18,220 bases of DNA from JAKEGK01 sp036507695 (GCA_036507695.1 DATCIR010000148.1:1-18220), one strand, 5' to 3'; shown: positions 1-7,725, counted from the stretch's first letter. Translations and numbers: made by a program. Notes: generated by a model not told the origin, from the sequence alone.

Positions 1-231
1 CGGGATCGCGTTTTCATTTGCTGGAAAAGCTTGGTTTACTACCCCGAATTCTGCCAAGCCTAATTGGAAAGGACGAATAGCATTTACAGATTGTATAGCC
101 TTGGAACGCATTGCGTATTTTTGGTATTGTGGAATAGCCACCGCTGCCAGAATACCAATAATCGCAATAACGATCATCAGTTCAATCAGGGTAAAACCTA
201 CAGCCTTTTTAGTGAGTCTTTGCATCTTCAT
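1..231 (-). CDS. pilA: Type IV pilin, N-terminal part (gene runs off the left edge)
   Basis: The 77 visible residues are the start of a type IV pilin, the subunit that polymerises in the inner membrane/periplasm into pili for twitching, adhesion or DNA uptake. A short basic leader ends in Gly12 and is followed by the mature N-terminus FTLIELMIVIAIIGIL. This is the prepilin peptidase (PilD) site, with Phe13 as the N-methylated residue and Glu17 as the conserved Glu5 of the mature pilin. The hydrophobic alpha-1 helix continues to about residue 33, then reads AIPQYQKYAMRSK. The ATG at 231 has a good ribosome binding site (AAGGAG, seven bases upstream); a second ATG two codons later is less well placed. 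The C-terminal globular domain and disulfide loop lie outside the window, so major pilin (PilA) cannot be separated from a PilE-like or minor pilin. The subfamily is inferred from the AAVAIPQYQ region. Confidence 0.93.
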   Translation of the reverse strand, partial: MKMQRLTKKAVGFTLIELMIVIAIIGILAAVAIPQYQKYAMRSKAIQSVNAIRPFQLGLAEFGVVNQAFPANENAIP

Positions 232-825
232 CGTATACTCCTTTTGTTTCACAATAGTTCACTCAATTGACGGCACAGGCTAGTGTAACGTTATTGAGTT
301 AATTGTTAAGTGGATTGTGATTGACAGCACGGAGTGCGGATGAATTTAATTGTGCCTGGACCAGCGGTTTTTCTTAAGAGTTTGGAATAACACTCTCGGA
401 AAGAAACTCTATTAAAAAGAAAATAGCGCTCCATTTAACTTCAATCCCGAAGAACTATTTCTCGTCCCATTCACCGTGTTTCCGTACTACAGCTCCCCCT
501 GTCTCTCCCAATGATTTATTGTGTGTTAACTATACAATTAATTATTTATCCGCGACACTTAATTTTTTGCATGGCATTAACATATCCCATTTACAGCTAA
601 AACTGCGCTTTTAAATCCTAAATAAAGAAATTTATTTTCCTACGTACGGGCTGAAAAATAACACAAGTGTGTGGGTGTGACAACAGGTCAAATGCAGGCA
701 GCGCAAAGCCGCTTGAATTAATTGAGGTTGCCGTTTTTATCTTAATCCTGGCGGATACGTAACATAACGCGAAGCACATAGCCCCGGGGATAAAACGGCC
801 GGATTGACTGGAATAGCGAGGTCCG
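232..825. other. AT-rich intergenic region between pilin and DUF5658 gene
   Basis: About 590 bases without a credible gene. It must hold the minus-strand pilin promoter. I looked for a sigma-54 site (TGGCAC-N5-TTGC type), common for pilA in relatives, and found none convincing. A weak sigma-70-like pair TTAACA / TACACT can be read on the minus strand around 285-312. An 8-bp palindrome CCCCGGGG lies at 782-789. No terminator with a T tract is visible after the DUF5658 gene, which ends at 826. Confidence 0.5.
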
Positions 826-1335
826 TCAGAAATGGATGATGGTCAAATGACGCACCATGGTCAGCTGATAGCCGATCAATAGCACATACACGGCGACGCT
901 GAATACCAGCAATTGGTAACAGCTGATGAGGTTAAATAACCGGTGATGCCGATGCATGACAAAAAATAAAATACTAAAACCGGTAATAAAAAACTTCGCT
1001 CCAAGGAACGCTATTAAATCCGCCGCTAATAAATGCGCCAAAACGGGATTGAGTTCTTCGCTGCCGTTGGCGATCAACAGCGTTGTGAAAAAGGCATCCA
1101 GCACCGATAGCATCATCAACCCGGTCGCCAGATAAAACAGTTTGGGTTCGTGGGCGTCGACATAAACCCCAATGAGATTGTCACCGTCCCGGCGCAGCTG
1201 TTTCCGGCGGTTGCGATAGATGGAATAAAGCGCGGCCTTACGCTGGTTGCTGCGGCGGTCGTTGTCGATGGCGCGGCGTTCAGCGAATAATTCGCCTTGC
1301 TTTAACACCCCTTGTTGTAATATCCCCTGCTGCAT
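826..1335 (-). CDS. DUF5658-like three-helix membrane protein
   Basis: A 169-residue protein with a basic, glutamine-rich cytoplasmic N-terminus (about 1-65) and three predicted membrane segments at roughly 70-90, 103-125 and 138-158. The stretch LSVLDAFFTTLLIANGSEE followed by NPVLAHLL is typical of DUF5658, in which a D-T-x-x-L pattern in the first helix and an E-x-N-P-x-L loop precede the second helix. No biochemical role is known for the family. The ATG at 1335 is supported by AAGGA ten bases upstream. An oddity is the N-terminus, residues 2-16, which consists of three imperfect five-residue repeats (QQGIL, QQGVL, KQGEL). The gene stands alone, with long non-coding stretches on both sides, and gives no operon context. 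Family assignment is from memory of the motif; the function is unknown. Confidence 0.8.
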   Translation of the reverse strand: MQQGILQQGVLKQGELFAERRAIDNDRRSNQRKAALYSIYRNRRKQLRRDGDNLIGVYVDAHEPKLFYLATGLMMLSVLDAFFTTLLIANGSEELNPVLAHLLAADLIAFLGAKFFITGFSILFFVMHRHHRLFNLISCYQLLVFSVAVYVLLIGYQLTMVRHLTIIHF

Positions 1336-1850
1336 GATCCCGCGTTCCTTTACCCGTTGCCCTTTCTTGCTACGTTTTGTTGCTGCATTTTGTTGCTTTC
1401 TGTTTCCCGGCTTGATGCTGACGGGTTGATTTTTATTATTATCTTCGGCGGACTATTTTTTATATCCCATTGTGCATACAGCAAAGCCCGCTGGCTTCTG
1501 CATTTTGCCAGCATTAGCGGTTATTTCAAGTAAAAAATGTTCGTGCGGCTAACTGCTGCTGATATAAGACGTAGTCTATTTCTGTTTTAATAAGCAATCG
1601 ATTTATCACGCTACTTACGTAGTACCGAAGCTTTGCAGTCCAGCTAACAGTGTAGGAGCTTGGAAATTCATGAGTATTAGCTGAGTGCATTACGCTGCGC
1701 CGCGTTGTGAATGCAACTGAGCATGGCGTCAGATTGACCGTATGCTCATTCGCGATAAGGATTCGCGCGATCTGCAAAAACCAGAGACCGCTGCGCCGAA
1801 CTGCATATTTTTCAAGGATTACGGGAGGTGAATGCCAACCGGGGGAGAAT
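1336..1850. other. Intergenic region, no credible gene
   Basis: About 515 bases between the DUF5658 gene and the orphan tRNA-Val fragment. The one longer open frame (minus strand, 1526-1777) has no ribosome binding site, family motif or plausible protein composition. A 6-bp inverted repeat GCTGGC/GCCAGC lies at 1490-1512 without a T tract. If the island at 1851-4112 inserted as proposed, the bases just left of 1851 are the original downstream flank of tRNA-Val. A T-rich rho-independent terminator is not obvious there. Confidence 0.5.
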
Positions 1851-1895
1851 TGGTAGGCGCGATTGGATTCGAACCAACGACCCCCACCATGTCAA
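1851..1895 (-). repeat. Orphan 3' fragment of tRNA-Val (distal attachment site)
   Basis: These 45 bases are identical to the 3' end of tRNA-Val at 4068-4112: anticodon loop TTGACAT, variable loop, T arm, 3' acceptor strand, discriminator A and CCA. Identity stops sharply at both ends (T1850 against A4067; TTTAC against GGTGA after the repeat). The 5' half of the tRNA is missing, so this is not a functional tRNA. It marks the far boundary of the island and by the usual logic is the native 3' end displaced by integration. Confidence 0.92.
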
Positions 1896-2011
1896 TTTAC
1901 AATACCCTATTTCAGGAAATTTAAAAGCATTTCACAAGTCACGAAGGGCGCGCGAAAATCCCTGTATTCACAGTATTTTCGTTGTTCTTTTCATTTCACA
2001 AGATTACAATT

Positions 2012-2569
2012 TTAAGCACCTTCTGTCTCAAATTCCTTAGCGTCATGAGGCAATCCCACACGCATAAAATAACGCGCGAAGGCCTGCGCGACATGTTCTT
2101 TATAGGGCGACATAAGCGTCAATCGACTCCCGGTATTTGCAACGTTTTTGTTCAGAACGGATTTTGGTACAACAGACAAGTTATGAAAGTCGATAACAGA
2201 CCAATCGAGTTTCGGTTCCCCTTCGTGCTTACGTAGCAGTGAAAGTGATGGTATGTTACCTGCAACCAACGATTTTCTAAAATCTTTACTTTTTGCTAAC
2301 TGATTACCACTTTTAACCATTTGGTCGCGCGCCTTTTCCCATTCTATAACCTCAGCTACTATTACGTCATTAATTTTAGAATTGGCTAAATCGCAACTTT
2401 GTGATAATACAATAACGTCAGTTTCTACAAATTCCAAATCCACTTCATCATTTTCTTCAATTGGGTAGCTACTAAAATTTACTATTCGAGGAATAGGACA
2501 ATCTCTAATAATGTCGCCTTGGGACAACTCTGTACCCTCAAACACTTGATACCATTGTTGAGACTCCAC
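2012..2569 (-). CDS. Uncharacterised protein with Q-S-C-D-L motif, island gene 3
   Basis: A 185-residue soluble protein, function unknown. Visible landmarks are an N-terminal QGDIIRDCPIP (17-27), a hydrophobic strand ending in VIVLSQSCDLANSKI (52-66) and a C-terminal block from Pro145 to Pro164 (YKEHVAQAFARYF, then MRVGLP). From memory, the pattern G-D-I...S-Q-S-C-D-L...E-H-x-x-Q-A-F-A-R-x-F-M-R-x-G-L-P recurs in uncharacterised proteins of diverse bacteria; I could not check this. Cys59 and Asp60, with Cys24, are candidate metal-binding or catalytic residues, by inference only. There is no signal peptide or membrane helix, so it is probably cytoplasmic. The start is GTG at 2569, with AAGG eight bases upstream. 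It lies 75 bp behind island gene 2, in the same direction, and is probably cotranscribed. Confidence 0.85.
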   Translation of the reverse strand: MESQQWYQVFEGTELSQGDIIRDCPIPRIVNFSSYPIEENDEVDLEFVETDVIVLSQSCDLANSKINDVIVAEVIEWEKARDQMVKSGNQLAKSKDFRKSLVAGNIPSLSLLRKHEGEPKLDWSVIDFHNLSVVPKSVLNKNVANTGSRLTLMSPYKEHVAQAFARYFMRVGLPHDAKEFETEGA

Positions 2570-2644
2570 GAGATTAACCTTTTTGCTTAAGCTAACAATG
2601 TTATAAGGCTTATTGAATCGTCGAGTAAAAAAGTTCTAATCAGA

Positions 2645-3250
2645 CTACAAATTAAGCGTAGTAATTTCATCGCTAGATAAGTTCAAGTCTTTATTTGACT
2701 TAAGTACTCTTACCACCCGTCCTTTCACAGAAATCTTTCTTTTTTGAACTTCTAAAATTTCTACGTCCATCTCTATTTCCCGGATATCTGGTGATCTTAA
2801 ATACCAGGAGGTAGAGCCGTGTTGTGTAGTGGCAGATTCACTATCACTAGCAATTAGGGCTAATCCGTGAACGACAACAGGGTGCCTAATAGAACTACTA
2901 TGAGTTTTCTGCAACAAAGATGAAGAACGGTTTGACGGACCGGCAACAATTACTCGCGGAGTAATACCGTACCCAACATCAGCAACTCCAAAATCTGAAA
3001 GCCATTTACCGATTTGTTCAGACTCACATTGATATTCGTGCATCCCTTCTACCGTTAAAGCAGAACCTAAACCTTCATAGAGATTTTGTTCAGAGCCTGT
3101 CTTTGTTAAAGCAAGTGGATCGGCTGTCGCAGTCAATTGGTGTTCTCTAGCTAGAATATCTCCTATTTGTTTGTACGTACCCCAACTTACACGCTCATTA
3201 CTTGTATCGCACTTGAAATCGTCATGATTGATATTAACTATGTCATTCAT
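2645..3250 (-). CDS. Uncharacterised protein, island gene 2
   Basis: A 201-residue, probably cytoplasmic protein that I do not recognise. It has no signal peptide, membrane helix, nucleotide-binding loop or nuclease motif that I can see. The middle is serine-rich (SNRSSSLLQKTHSSS, about 106-120) and the C-terminal third is predicted to be beta strands rich in charged residues (DVEILEVQKRKISVKGRVVRVL). The ATG at 3250 follows the stop of island gene 1 by two bases and has no Shine-Dalgarno sequence of its own. This suggests translational coupling and a functional link to gene 1. Base composition is AT-rich like the rest of the island. An antitoxin-like or accessory role to gene 1 is possible, but nothing in the sequence proves it. 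Confidence 0.8.
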   Translation of the reverse strand: MNDIVNINHDDFKCDTSNERVSWGTYKQIGDILAREHQLTATADPLALTKTGSEQNLYEGLGSALTVEGMHEYQCESEQIGKWLSDFGVADVGYGITPRVIVAGPSNRSSSLLQKTHSSSIRHPVVVHGLALIASDSESATTQHGSTSWYLRSPDIREIEMDVEILEVQKRKISVKGRVVRVLKSNKDLNLSSDEITTLNL

Positions 3251-3252
3251 AA

Positions 3253-3909
3253 TTATATGATATCTAAGCTTTCTACTAGTTGATCATATTTTTCTACATC
3301 GCGGTCTGAATTTTCGATTGCTGATATTATTTCTTTATAGGCACCAGCTTCAAACCCCCGATGAAAATTAGCACCAATAATAATAACTGGGTTTTCCTCA
3401 ATAGTATTTCCGACATCACTTGATAGCGTGCCTGAATCTATTGATAAGCCAATTTTTCCGTTATCTATATCGTAATTAAATTTATAACCAACCGCTTGTA
3501 AAGGACTGTCTTTTGTATCCCAAGGGCCTTCTTTCAAAAATTTATCTTTAAGATAGGTGCTATCAATACCGTTTGTTATTACACTTCTGAAATTAATTCC
3601 AACTGCTTTGTAGTTTATGTTCGGCAACTCCTTTATGTACTTGATTACGATTTCTCGAATCTTTGACATATTATCTTTCGAGCCGCCTGGGTCAGTAACT
3701 TGAAGTTTCCCAAACTCTACAGTAATCGTTACACCGTTCTCGTATTGAACTTTAGCAAAAGGTGGAGTTGTAATTTGGTCGCCCTTCAACTTCCAACCCC
3801 AAGAAGGATCTACAATACTTTTTCGATCACAAAAATCTGGATTGATAATGGTTGGGTTGTGGTTTTCAGCCAGGACAACTATGGAAAATTGATTTTGCGA
3901 AATTTGCAT
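3253..3909 (-). CDS. Uncharacterised protein, island gene 1 (first gene of operon)
   Basis: A 218-residue protein without signal peptide or membrane helix. The N-terminal half carries the distinctive strings SIVVLAENHNPTIINPDF (9-26), TPPFAKVQYENGVTITVE (48-65) and NYKAVGINFR (99-108); the C-terminal half has VIIIGANFHRGFEAGAYKEI. The alternating strands and the NYKAVGINFR segment recall TIGR04255-type proteins, sporadically distributed proteins of unknown function, but this is a loose resemblance from memory and not an assignment. It is the first of three same-strand genes, starting 159 bp from the end of tRNA-Val, so its promoter must lie in 3910-4067 unless tRNA transcription reads through. 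No clear Shine-Dalgarno precedes the ATG at 3909. Its stop is two bases before gene 2. Confidence 0.82.
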   Translation of the reverse strand: MQISQNQFSIVVLAENHNPTIINPDFCDRKSIVDPSWGWKLKGDQITTPPFAKVQYENGVTITVEFGKLQVTDPGGSKDNMSKIREIVIKYIKELPNINYKAVGINFRSVITNGIDSTYLKDKFLKEGPWDTKDSPLQAVGYKFNYDIDNGKIGLSIDSGTLSSDVGNTIEENPVIIIGANFHRGFEAGAYKEIISAIENSDRDVEKYDQLVESLDII

Positions 3910-4067
3910 AAATCGTAGTTAGGATTAGGATCACTAGAATAACTATTGACTAAAATCGTTAAGAATCGAGTCCTTTCGACAATAGATTTAGCCCATTGTT
4001 TACCTTGATGCTGTTTCTTGTAACGAATACTCGGCTGCTGAAGTATTCTAACTTATTGTTTTATAAA

Positions 4068-4112
4068 TGGTAGGCGCGATTGGATTCGAACCAACGACCC
4101 CCACCATGTCAA
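4068..4112 (-). repeat. Proximal attachment site inside tRNA-Val
   Basis: The right copy of the 45-bp perfect direct repeat. It coincides with the tRNA-Val 3' half, starting at the first anticodon-loop base and ending at the last A of CCA. In the usual integration model this 3' half was supplied by the element and restores a functional tRNA. Confidence 0.9.
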
Positions 4113-4144
4113 GGTGATGCTCTAACCAACTGAGCTACGCGCCT
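4068..4144 (-). tRNA. tRNA-Val, anticodon GAC, CCA encoded
   Basis: Read on the minus strand, the gene folds into a full cloverleaf: 7-bp acceptor stem AGGCGCG/CGCGCCT, D arm GCTC/GAGC with a nine-base loop, anticodon arm TCACC/GGTGG with loop TTGACAT (anticodon GAC, reads GUC/GUU valine codons), five-base variable loop, and T arm GTTGG/CCAAT with loop TTCGAAT. The discriminator is A73 and the 3' CCA is encoded at 4068-4070. It lies about 105 bp downstream of uvrB on the same strand and serves as the integration site of the adjacent island. Confidence 0.97.
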
Positions 4145-4145
4145 A

Positions 4146-4170
4146 TTTCGTATTCAATTTTCGTATTCAA
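4146..4170. repeat. 12-bp tandem repeat just upstream of tRNA-Val
   Basis: TTTCGTATTCAA occurs twice, at 4146-4157 and 4159-4170, with one base between. It sits directly 5' of the mature tRNA, in the leader of the primary transcript. It may be simple slippage; an effect on RNase P leader processing cannot be judged. Confidence 0.8.
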
Positions 4171-4183
4171 ATAAGGGTATGCA

Positions 4184-4213
4184 AAGATACTCGATTCGCG
4201 CCCCCAAATGCAA
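4184..4213 (-). promoter_or_regulatory. Possible sigma-70 promoter for tRNA-Val
   Basis: On the minus strand TTGCAT (4213-4208) and TATCTT (4189-4184) are 18 bases apart, placing a start about 33 bases before the mature tRNA. Matches to consensus are moderate. Read-through from uvrB is an alternative, because I see no strong terminator between the two genes. Confidence 0.3.
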
Positions 4214-4248
4214 GCCTCTGCGGCTGTTTGGTTTAATTTCCGGCCGGA

Positions 4249-6264
4249 TTACACCGTTTCAGCGCCAAAGGCCGTGTGGCGGATGTGCTCTATCTGATCA
4301 CGCAGCGTGGCCGCCTCTTCGAATTCCAGGTTCTGCGCATGCCGGTACATTTTGTCTTCCAGCGCCTTGATTTTCTTCTCCAGCTGCTTGGGCGTCATGG
4401 CCGCGTATTCGATGGTTTCTTCCGCGACTTTCGCGTAACGCGCCGCTTGCCCTTTTTGGGCGGCATAAGCGCCTTCCATGATGTCGACGACGGATTTTTC
4501 GATGGATTTCGGGGTGATACCGTGCAGTTGGTTGTACTCCGTTTGCTTGGCGCGCCGCCGGTCGGTTTCACGGATTGCGCGCTGCATGGAGCCGGTTACG
4601 GTGTCCCCGTATAAAATTGCTTTGCCATGGATGTTACGCGCTGCCCGGCCGATGGTTTGAATGAGGGAGCGTTCCGAGCGCAGAAAACCCTCCTTGTCCG
4701 CATCCAGTATTGCGACCAGGGACACTTCGGGCATGTCCAGCCCTTCGCGCAGTAAATTAATACCCACCAAGACGTCGAATTTGCCCAGGCGCAAATCCCG
4801 GATGATTTCCACGCGCTCTACGGTTTCGATATCGGAATGCATGTAGCGCACGCGCGTGCCATGTTCATACAGGTAATCCGTCAAGTCTTCAGCCATGCGT
4901 TTGGTGAGGGTTGTTACTAACACCCGTTCATTGACTGCTATACGCTTGTTGATTTCCGACAGCAGATCGTCGACCTGGGTAGTGGCAGGCCTGACTTCCA
5001 GTGCCGGGTCCACCAGCCCGGTTGGCCTGACCACTTGTTCAACCACATCGCCGGCGTGTTCAGCCTCATACGGCCCGGGCGTGGCGGAAACGAAAATACT
5101 TTGCGGCATCCGTTGTTCAAACTCATCGAAGCGCAAGGGACGATTGTCCAGGGCGGAAGGCAGCCGGAAACCATACGTGACCAGGTTTTCTTTGCGTGAC
5201 CGGTCACCCTTGTACATGGCGCCCAGCTGCGGAATTGTCACGTGGGATTCGTCGATGATCATCAGCGCTTCGGGCGGCACATATTCGATTAAGGTCGGCG
5301 GCGGTTCTCCCGCCTTGCGCCCGGATAAATACCGGGAATAATTTTCGATGCCGGAGCAATAGCCCAGCTCCAGCATCATCTCAATATCGAACCGGGTGCG
5401 TTCTTCCAGGCGTTGGGCTTCGAGTAATTTATGGTTGCCGCGCAGCTGTTGCAGCCGTTCCTTTAATTCCTCGCGGATCAGTTCAATCGCATCCAGCAGG
5501 GTTTGTCGCGGGGTGGCGTAGTGGGTTTTAGGAAAAATCGTCAGCCGGGGTACTTTTTTGATAATTTCACCGGTCAGCGGATCAAAATAGGACAGTGAAT
5601 CGATCTCATCATCAAACAGTTCGATACGTACGGCATCCCGTTCGGAATCCGCCGGATAAATATCAATGACATCACCGCGTACCCGGTAAGCGCCACGATG
5701 CAATTCCACGTCATTGCGTTTGTATTGCAGCTCGGCCAGCCGCCGCAACAGGTTGCGTTGATCGAGCGTGTCGCCGCGGTCCAGGTGCAACACCATTTGC
5801 AGGTAGGTTTGCGGGTCGCCCAAACCGTAAATTGCCGACACGGTGGCGACGATGATGGTATCCCGGCGTTCGAGGATCGCCTTGGTGGCGGACAAGCGCA
5901 TTTGTTCAATGTGTTCGTTAATCGAAGCGTCTTTTTCAATATAGGTATCGGACGCCGGGACATAAGCTTCCGGCTGATAATAGTCGTAATAGGAAACAAA
6001 ATATTCCACCGCGTTATGGGGAAAAAACGCTTTCATTTCCCCATAGAGCTGCGCCGCCAGGGTTTTGTTGGGCGCAAGGATAATGGCCGGACGTTGTATT
6101 TGCTGGATAACGTTGGCGATGGTAAACGTTTTGCCTGACCCGGTAACGCCCAACAGGGTTTGCATGGCCTCCCCTGCCCGTATGCCTTCCACCAGGCGCC
6201 GGATGGCCTGCGGCTGGTCACCCGCCGGTAAGAATTTTGATTCCAGTTCAAATGCCTTGGTCAT
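4249..6264 (-). CDS. uvrB: UvrABC excinuclease subunit B
   Basis: UvrB is the damage-verification helicase-like subunit of nucleotide excision repair. UvrA loads it onto DNA, its beta-hairpin is inserted between the strands, and it recruits UvrC for the dual incision. The 671 residues match the usual length. Visible elements are Walker A GVTGSGKT (39-46, Lys45), the tyrosine-rich beta-hairpin base YYDYYQPEAY (92-101), helicase motif II DESH at 338-341, motif VI QTIGRAARN with Arg540 and Arg543, and the C-terminal UVR motif (about 632-667) that contacts UvrC. Numbering agrees with E. coli UvrB. The upstream region contains no CTGT-N8-ACAG LexA box that I can see, so SOS control is not supported here. 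The gene is divergent from the aminotransferase and followed on the same strand by tRNA-Val. No Shine-Dalgarno is obvious at the ATG at 6264. Confidence 0.98.
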   Translation of the reverse strand: MTKAFELESKFLPAGDQPQAIRRLVEGIRAGEAMQTLLGVTGSGKTFTIANVIQQIQRPAIILAPNKTLAAQLYGEMKAFFPHNAVEYFVSYYDYYQPEAYVPASDTYIEKDASINEHIEQMRLSATKAILERRDTIIVATVSAIYGLGDPQTYLQMVLHLDRGDTLDQRNLLRRLAELQYKRNDVELHRGAYRVRGDVIDIYPADSERDAVRIELFDDEIDSLSYFDPLTGEIIKKVPRLTIFPKTHYATPRQTLLDAIELIREELKERLQQLRGNHKLLEAQRLEERTRFDIEMMLELGYCSGIENYSRYLSGRKAGEPPPTLIEYVPPEALMIIDESHVTIPQLGAMYKGDRSRKENLVTYGFRLPSALDNRPLRFDEFEQRMPQSIFVSATPGPYEAEHAGDVVEQVVRPTGLVDPALEVRPATTQVDDLLSEINKRIAVNERVLVTTLTKRMAEDLTDYLYEHGTRVRYMHSDIETVERVEIIRDLRLGKFDVLVGINLLREGLDMPEVSLVAILDADKEGFLRSERSLIQTIGRAARNIHGKAILYGDTVTGSMQRAIRETDRRRAKQTEYNQLHGITPKSIEKSVVDIMEGAYAAQKGQAARYAKVAEETIEYAAMTPKQLEKKIKALEDKMYRHAQNLEFEEAATLRDQIEHIRHTAFGAETV

Positions 6265-6400
6265 GGTAAAAAGTCACAACGTTGAGCGTGGCTGATTTAA
6301 TAAATTCCGCCGAAAAAATTCATGCGGCTGGCCTAAAATTTTTTCATTGGCAGGGTGATTGGTTACAGAATACAATTGTGCCGCACCTGCAACCAAGGTT

Positions 6401-6462
6401 TGTGCACTATAACTAGAAAAAGACTACGAAAACAAGATAACGAAAACAAGTAAGGATATTGA
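6401..6462 (+). promoter_or_regulatory. Promoter region and RBS of the aminotransferase gene
   Basis: A TATAAC at 6408-6413 is the best -10 candidate, but no good -35 lies 16-18 bases upstream. AAGG at 6452-6455 is seven bases before a GTG and decides the start at 6463. The whole uvrB/aminotransferase gap (6265-6462) is a divergent promoter region. Confidence 0.35.
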
Positions 6463-7647
6463 GTGAAAACGTATTTGTCACAACGCGTTCAACGCATTAA
6501 ACCATCCGCCACTTTGGCTATTACCGCCCGCGCCAAGGAACTCAAAGCCGCTGGAAAAGACATTATCGGCCTGGGAGCGGGAGAACCGGATTTCGATACC
6601 CCCGACCATATAAAAGCGGCCGCTATCGACGCCATTAACCGTGGATTCACCAAATATACCGCGGTAGACGGCACCCCTGAATTAAAACAGGCCATTGTCG
6701 ACAAGCTGGCGCGTGAAAATTCATTAAAGTACGCGCTGAATCAGGTCCTGGTTTCCTGTGGCGGAAAACACAGCTTTTATAACCTGGTGGAGGCAATGAT
6801 TTGCCCGGGCGATGAAGTGGTAATCCCGGCGCCGTATTGGGTGTCTTACACCGATATGGTCCTGCTGGCCAATGGCGAGCCCGTGATTATCAAAAGCGGC
6901 TTGGACCAAAAATTCAAAATTACCCCGCAACAACTGGAAGCGTCCATTACTCCCAATACACGCTTGCTGGTATTGAACAGCCCTTCCAACCCAACCGGCG
7001 CCATGTATTCCGAAGCAGAACTTAAAGCCTTGGGTGAGGTGATCCGGCAACACCCCAACCTGCTGGTGTTAACCGATGATATTTACGAACACATCCTGTT
7101 AACGGATCAGCCGTTCGTGAATATTCTCAATGTCTGCCCGGATCTTTATGACCGTTGCGTGGTTTTAAATGGCGTGTCCAAGTCCTACTCCATGACAGGC
7201 TGGCGTATCGGTTATGCGGCGGGACCGGATTGGTTGATTCAAGCCATGAAGAAAATTCAGTCGCAGAGCACGTCCAACCCGGCCTCGATTTCCCAAGTGG
7301 CTGCGCAAGCGGCGCTTAATGGTGATCAATCGTGTATTGGCGTCATGGTAAAAGCCTTCCGGGAGCGGCATGACTATGTGGTCGCGACGCTGAATAAAAT
7401 AAATGGCATCTCGTGTTTACCCTCGCAAGGCGCTTTTTATTCCTTCCCCAATTGCGAAGCAGCGATCCAATCTATCGTTGGCGTTAATGACGATGTCGAA
7501 TTTGCCGAGTACCTGATTAACAAAATCGGCGTTGCCATGGTGCCGGGCTCGGCGTTTGGTGCGCCGGGTTATATGCGCCTTTCCTTTGCGACCAGCATGC
7601 AAAACCTGGAGGAAGCCTTAAAGCGGTTGCAGAAGTTGTTATCCTGA
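6463..7647 (+). CDS. PLP-dependent aminotransferase, aspartate aminotransferase class Ib type
   Basis: A 394-residue fold-type I aminotransferase of the class I/II family, most like the Ib (Thermus-type) aspartate aminotransferases, which move an amino group between aspartate and 2-oxoglutarate in the cytoplasm. Visible residues are GAGEPDFDTP (38-47), PLP phosphate-site GGK (100-102), the SPSNPTG loop with Asn176, Asp205 and Tyr208 in TDDIY (pyridine nitrogen and ring), Schiff-base Lys240 in GVSKSYSMTGWRIGY, and Arg372 in the MRLSFAT segment, which binds the substrate alpha-carboxylate. The start is GTG with a well-placed AAGG. Divergent neighbourhood with uvrB is, as I recall, also found in Pseudomonas. 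Relatives with the same motifs may prefer other substrates (prephenate, aromatic amino acids), so the exact substrate is not settled and no gene symbol is given. Confidence 0.95.
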   Translation: MKTYLSQRVQRIKPSATLAITARAKELKAAGKDIIGLGAGEPDFDTPDHIKAAAIDAINRGFTKYTAVDGTPELKQAIVDKLARENSLKYALNQVLVSCGGKHSFYNLVEAMICPGDEVVIPAPYWVSYTDMVLLANGEPVIIKSGLDQKFKITPQQLEASITPNTRLLVLNSPSNPTGAMYSEAELKALGEVIRQHPNLLVLTDDIYEHILLTDQPFVNILNVCPDLYDRCVVLNGVSKSYSMTGWRIGYAAGPDWLIQAMKKIQSQSTSNPASISQVAAQAALNGDQSCIGVMVKAFRERHDYVVATLNKINGISCLPSQGAFYSFPNCEAAIQSIVGVNDDVEFAEYLINKIGVAMVPGSAFGAPGYMRLSFATSMQNLEEALKRLQKLLS

Positions 7648-7725
7648 AGACAAAGCCTTAATTTTCGCGAATGTGACAAGGGTACCGATTGGAAGAAAAT
7701 TCGCGAGAAACCACCGGCATTTGTA

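Larger units (their letters stand above)
1851..4112 (-). mobile_element. Small tRNA-Val-integrated genomic island without integrase
   Basis: Seen: a perfect 45-bp direct repeat at 1851-1895 and 4068-4112, 2217 bp apart. The right copy is the 3' part of an intact tRNA-Val(GAC), from the first base of the anticodon loop through CCA. The left copy is an orphan. Between them are three minus-strand genes, all AT-rich compared with uvrB and the aminotransferase next door. Known: tyrosine recombinases of islands and prophages commonly use a tRNA 3' half as attB, and integration rebuilds the tRNA while leaving a truncated copy at the far end. Inferred: this is an integrated element, with attR inside the tRNA and attL at 1851-1895. 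No integrase, excisionase or replication gene is present. It is therefore either a remnant that lost its integrase or a small element mobilised in trans. The original chromosome would have joined 1895 directly to 4113. Confidence 0.85.

Noticed and set aside
232..420. Sigma-54 promoter for the pilin gene.
   Set aside because: The closest match (AGGCAC on the minus strand) lacks the GC dinucleotide at the required distance.
1526..1777. 83-residue open frame on the minus strand.
   Set aside because: No ribosome binding site, no family motif and no operon context; fits chance expectation.
6265..6462. LexA operator for uvrB.
   Set aside because: No CTGT-N8-ACAG palindrome is present in the divergent promoter region.
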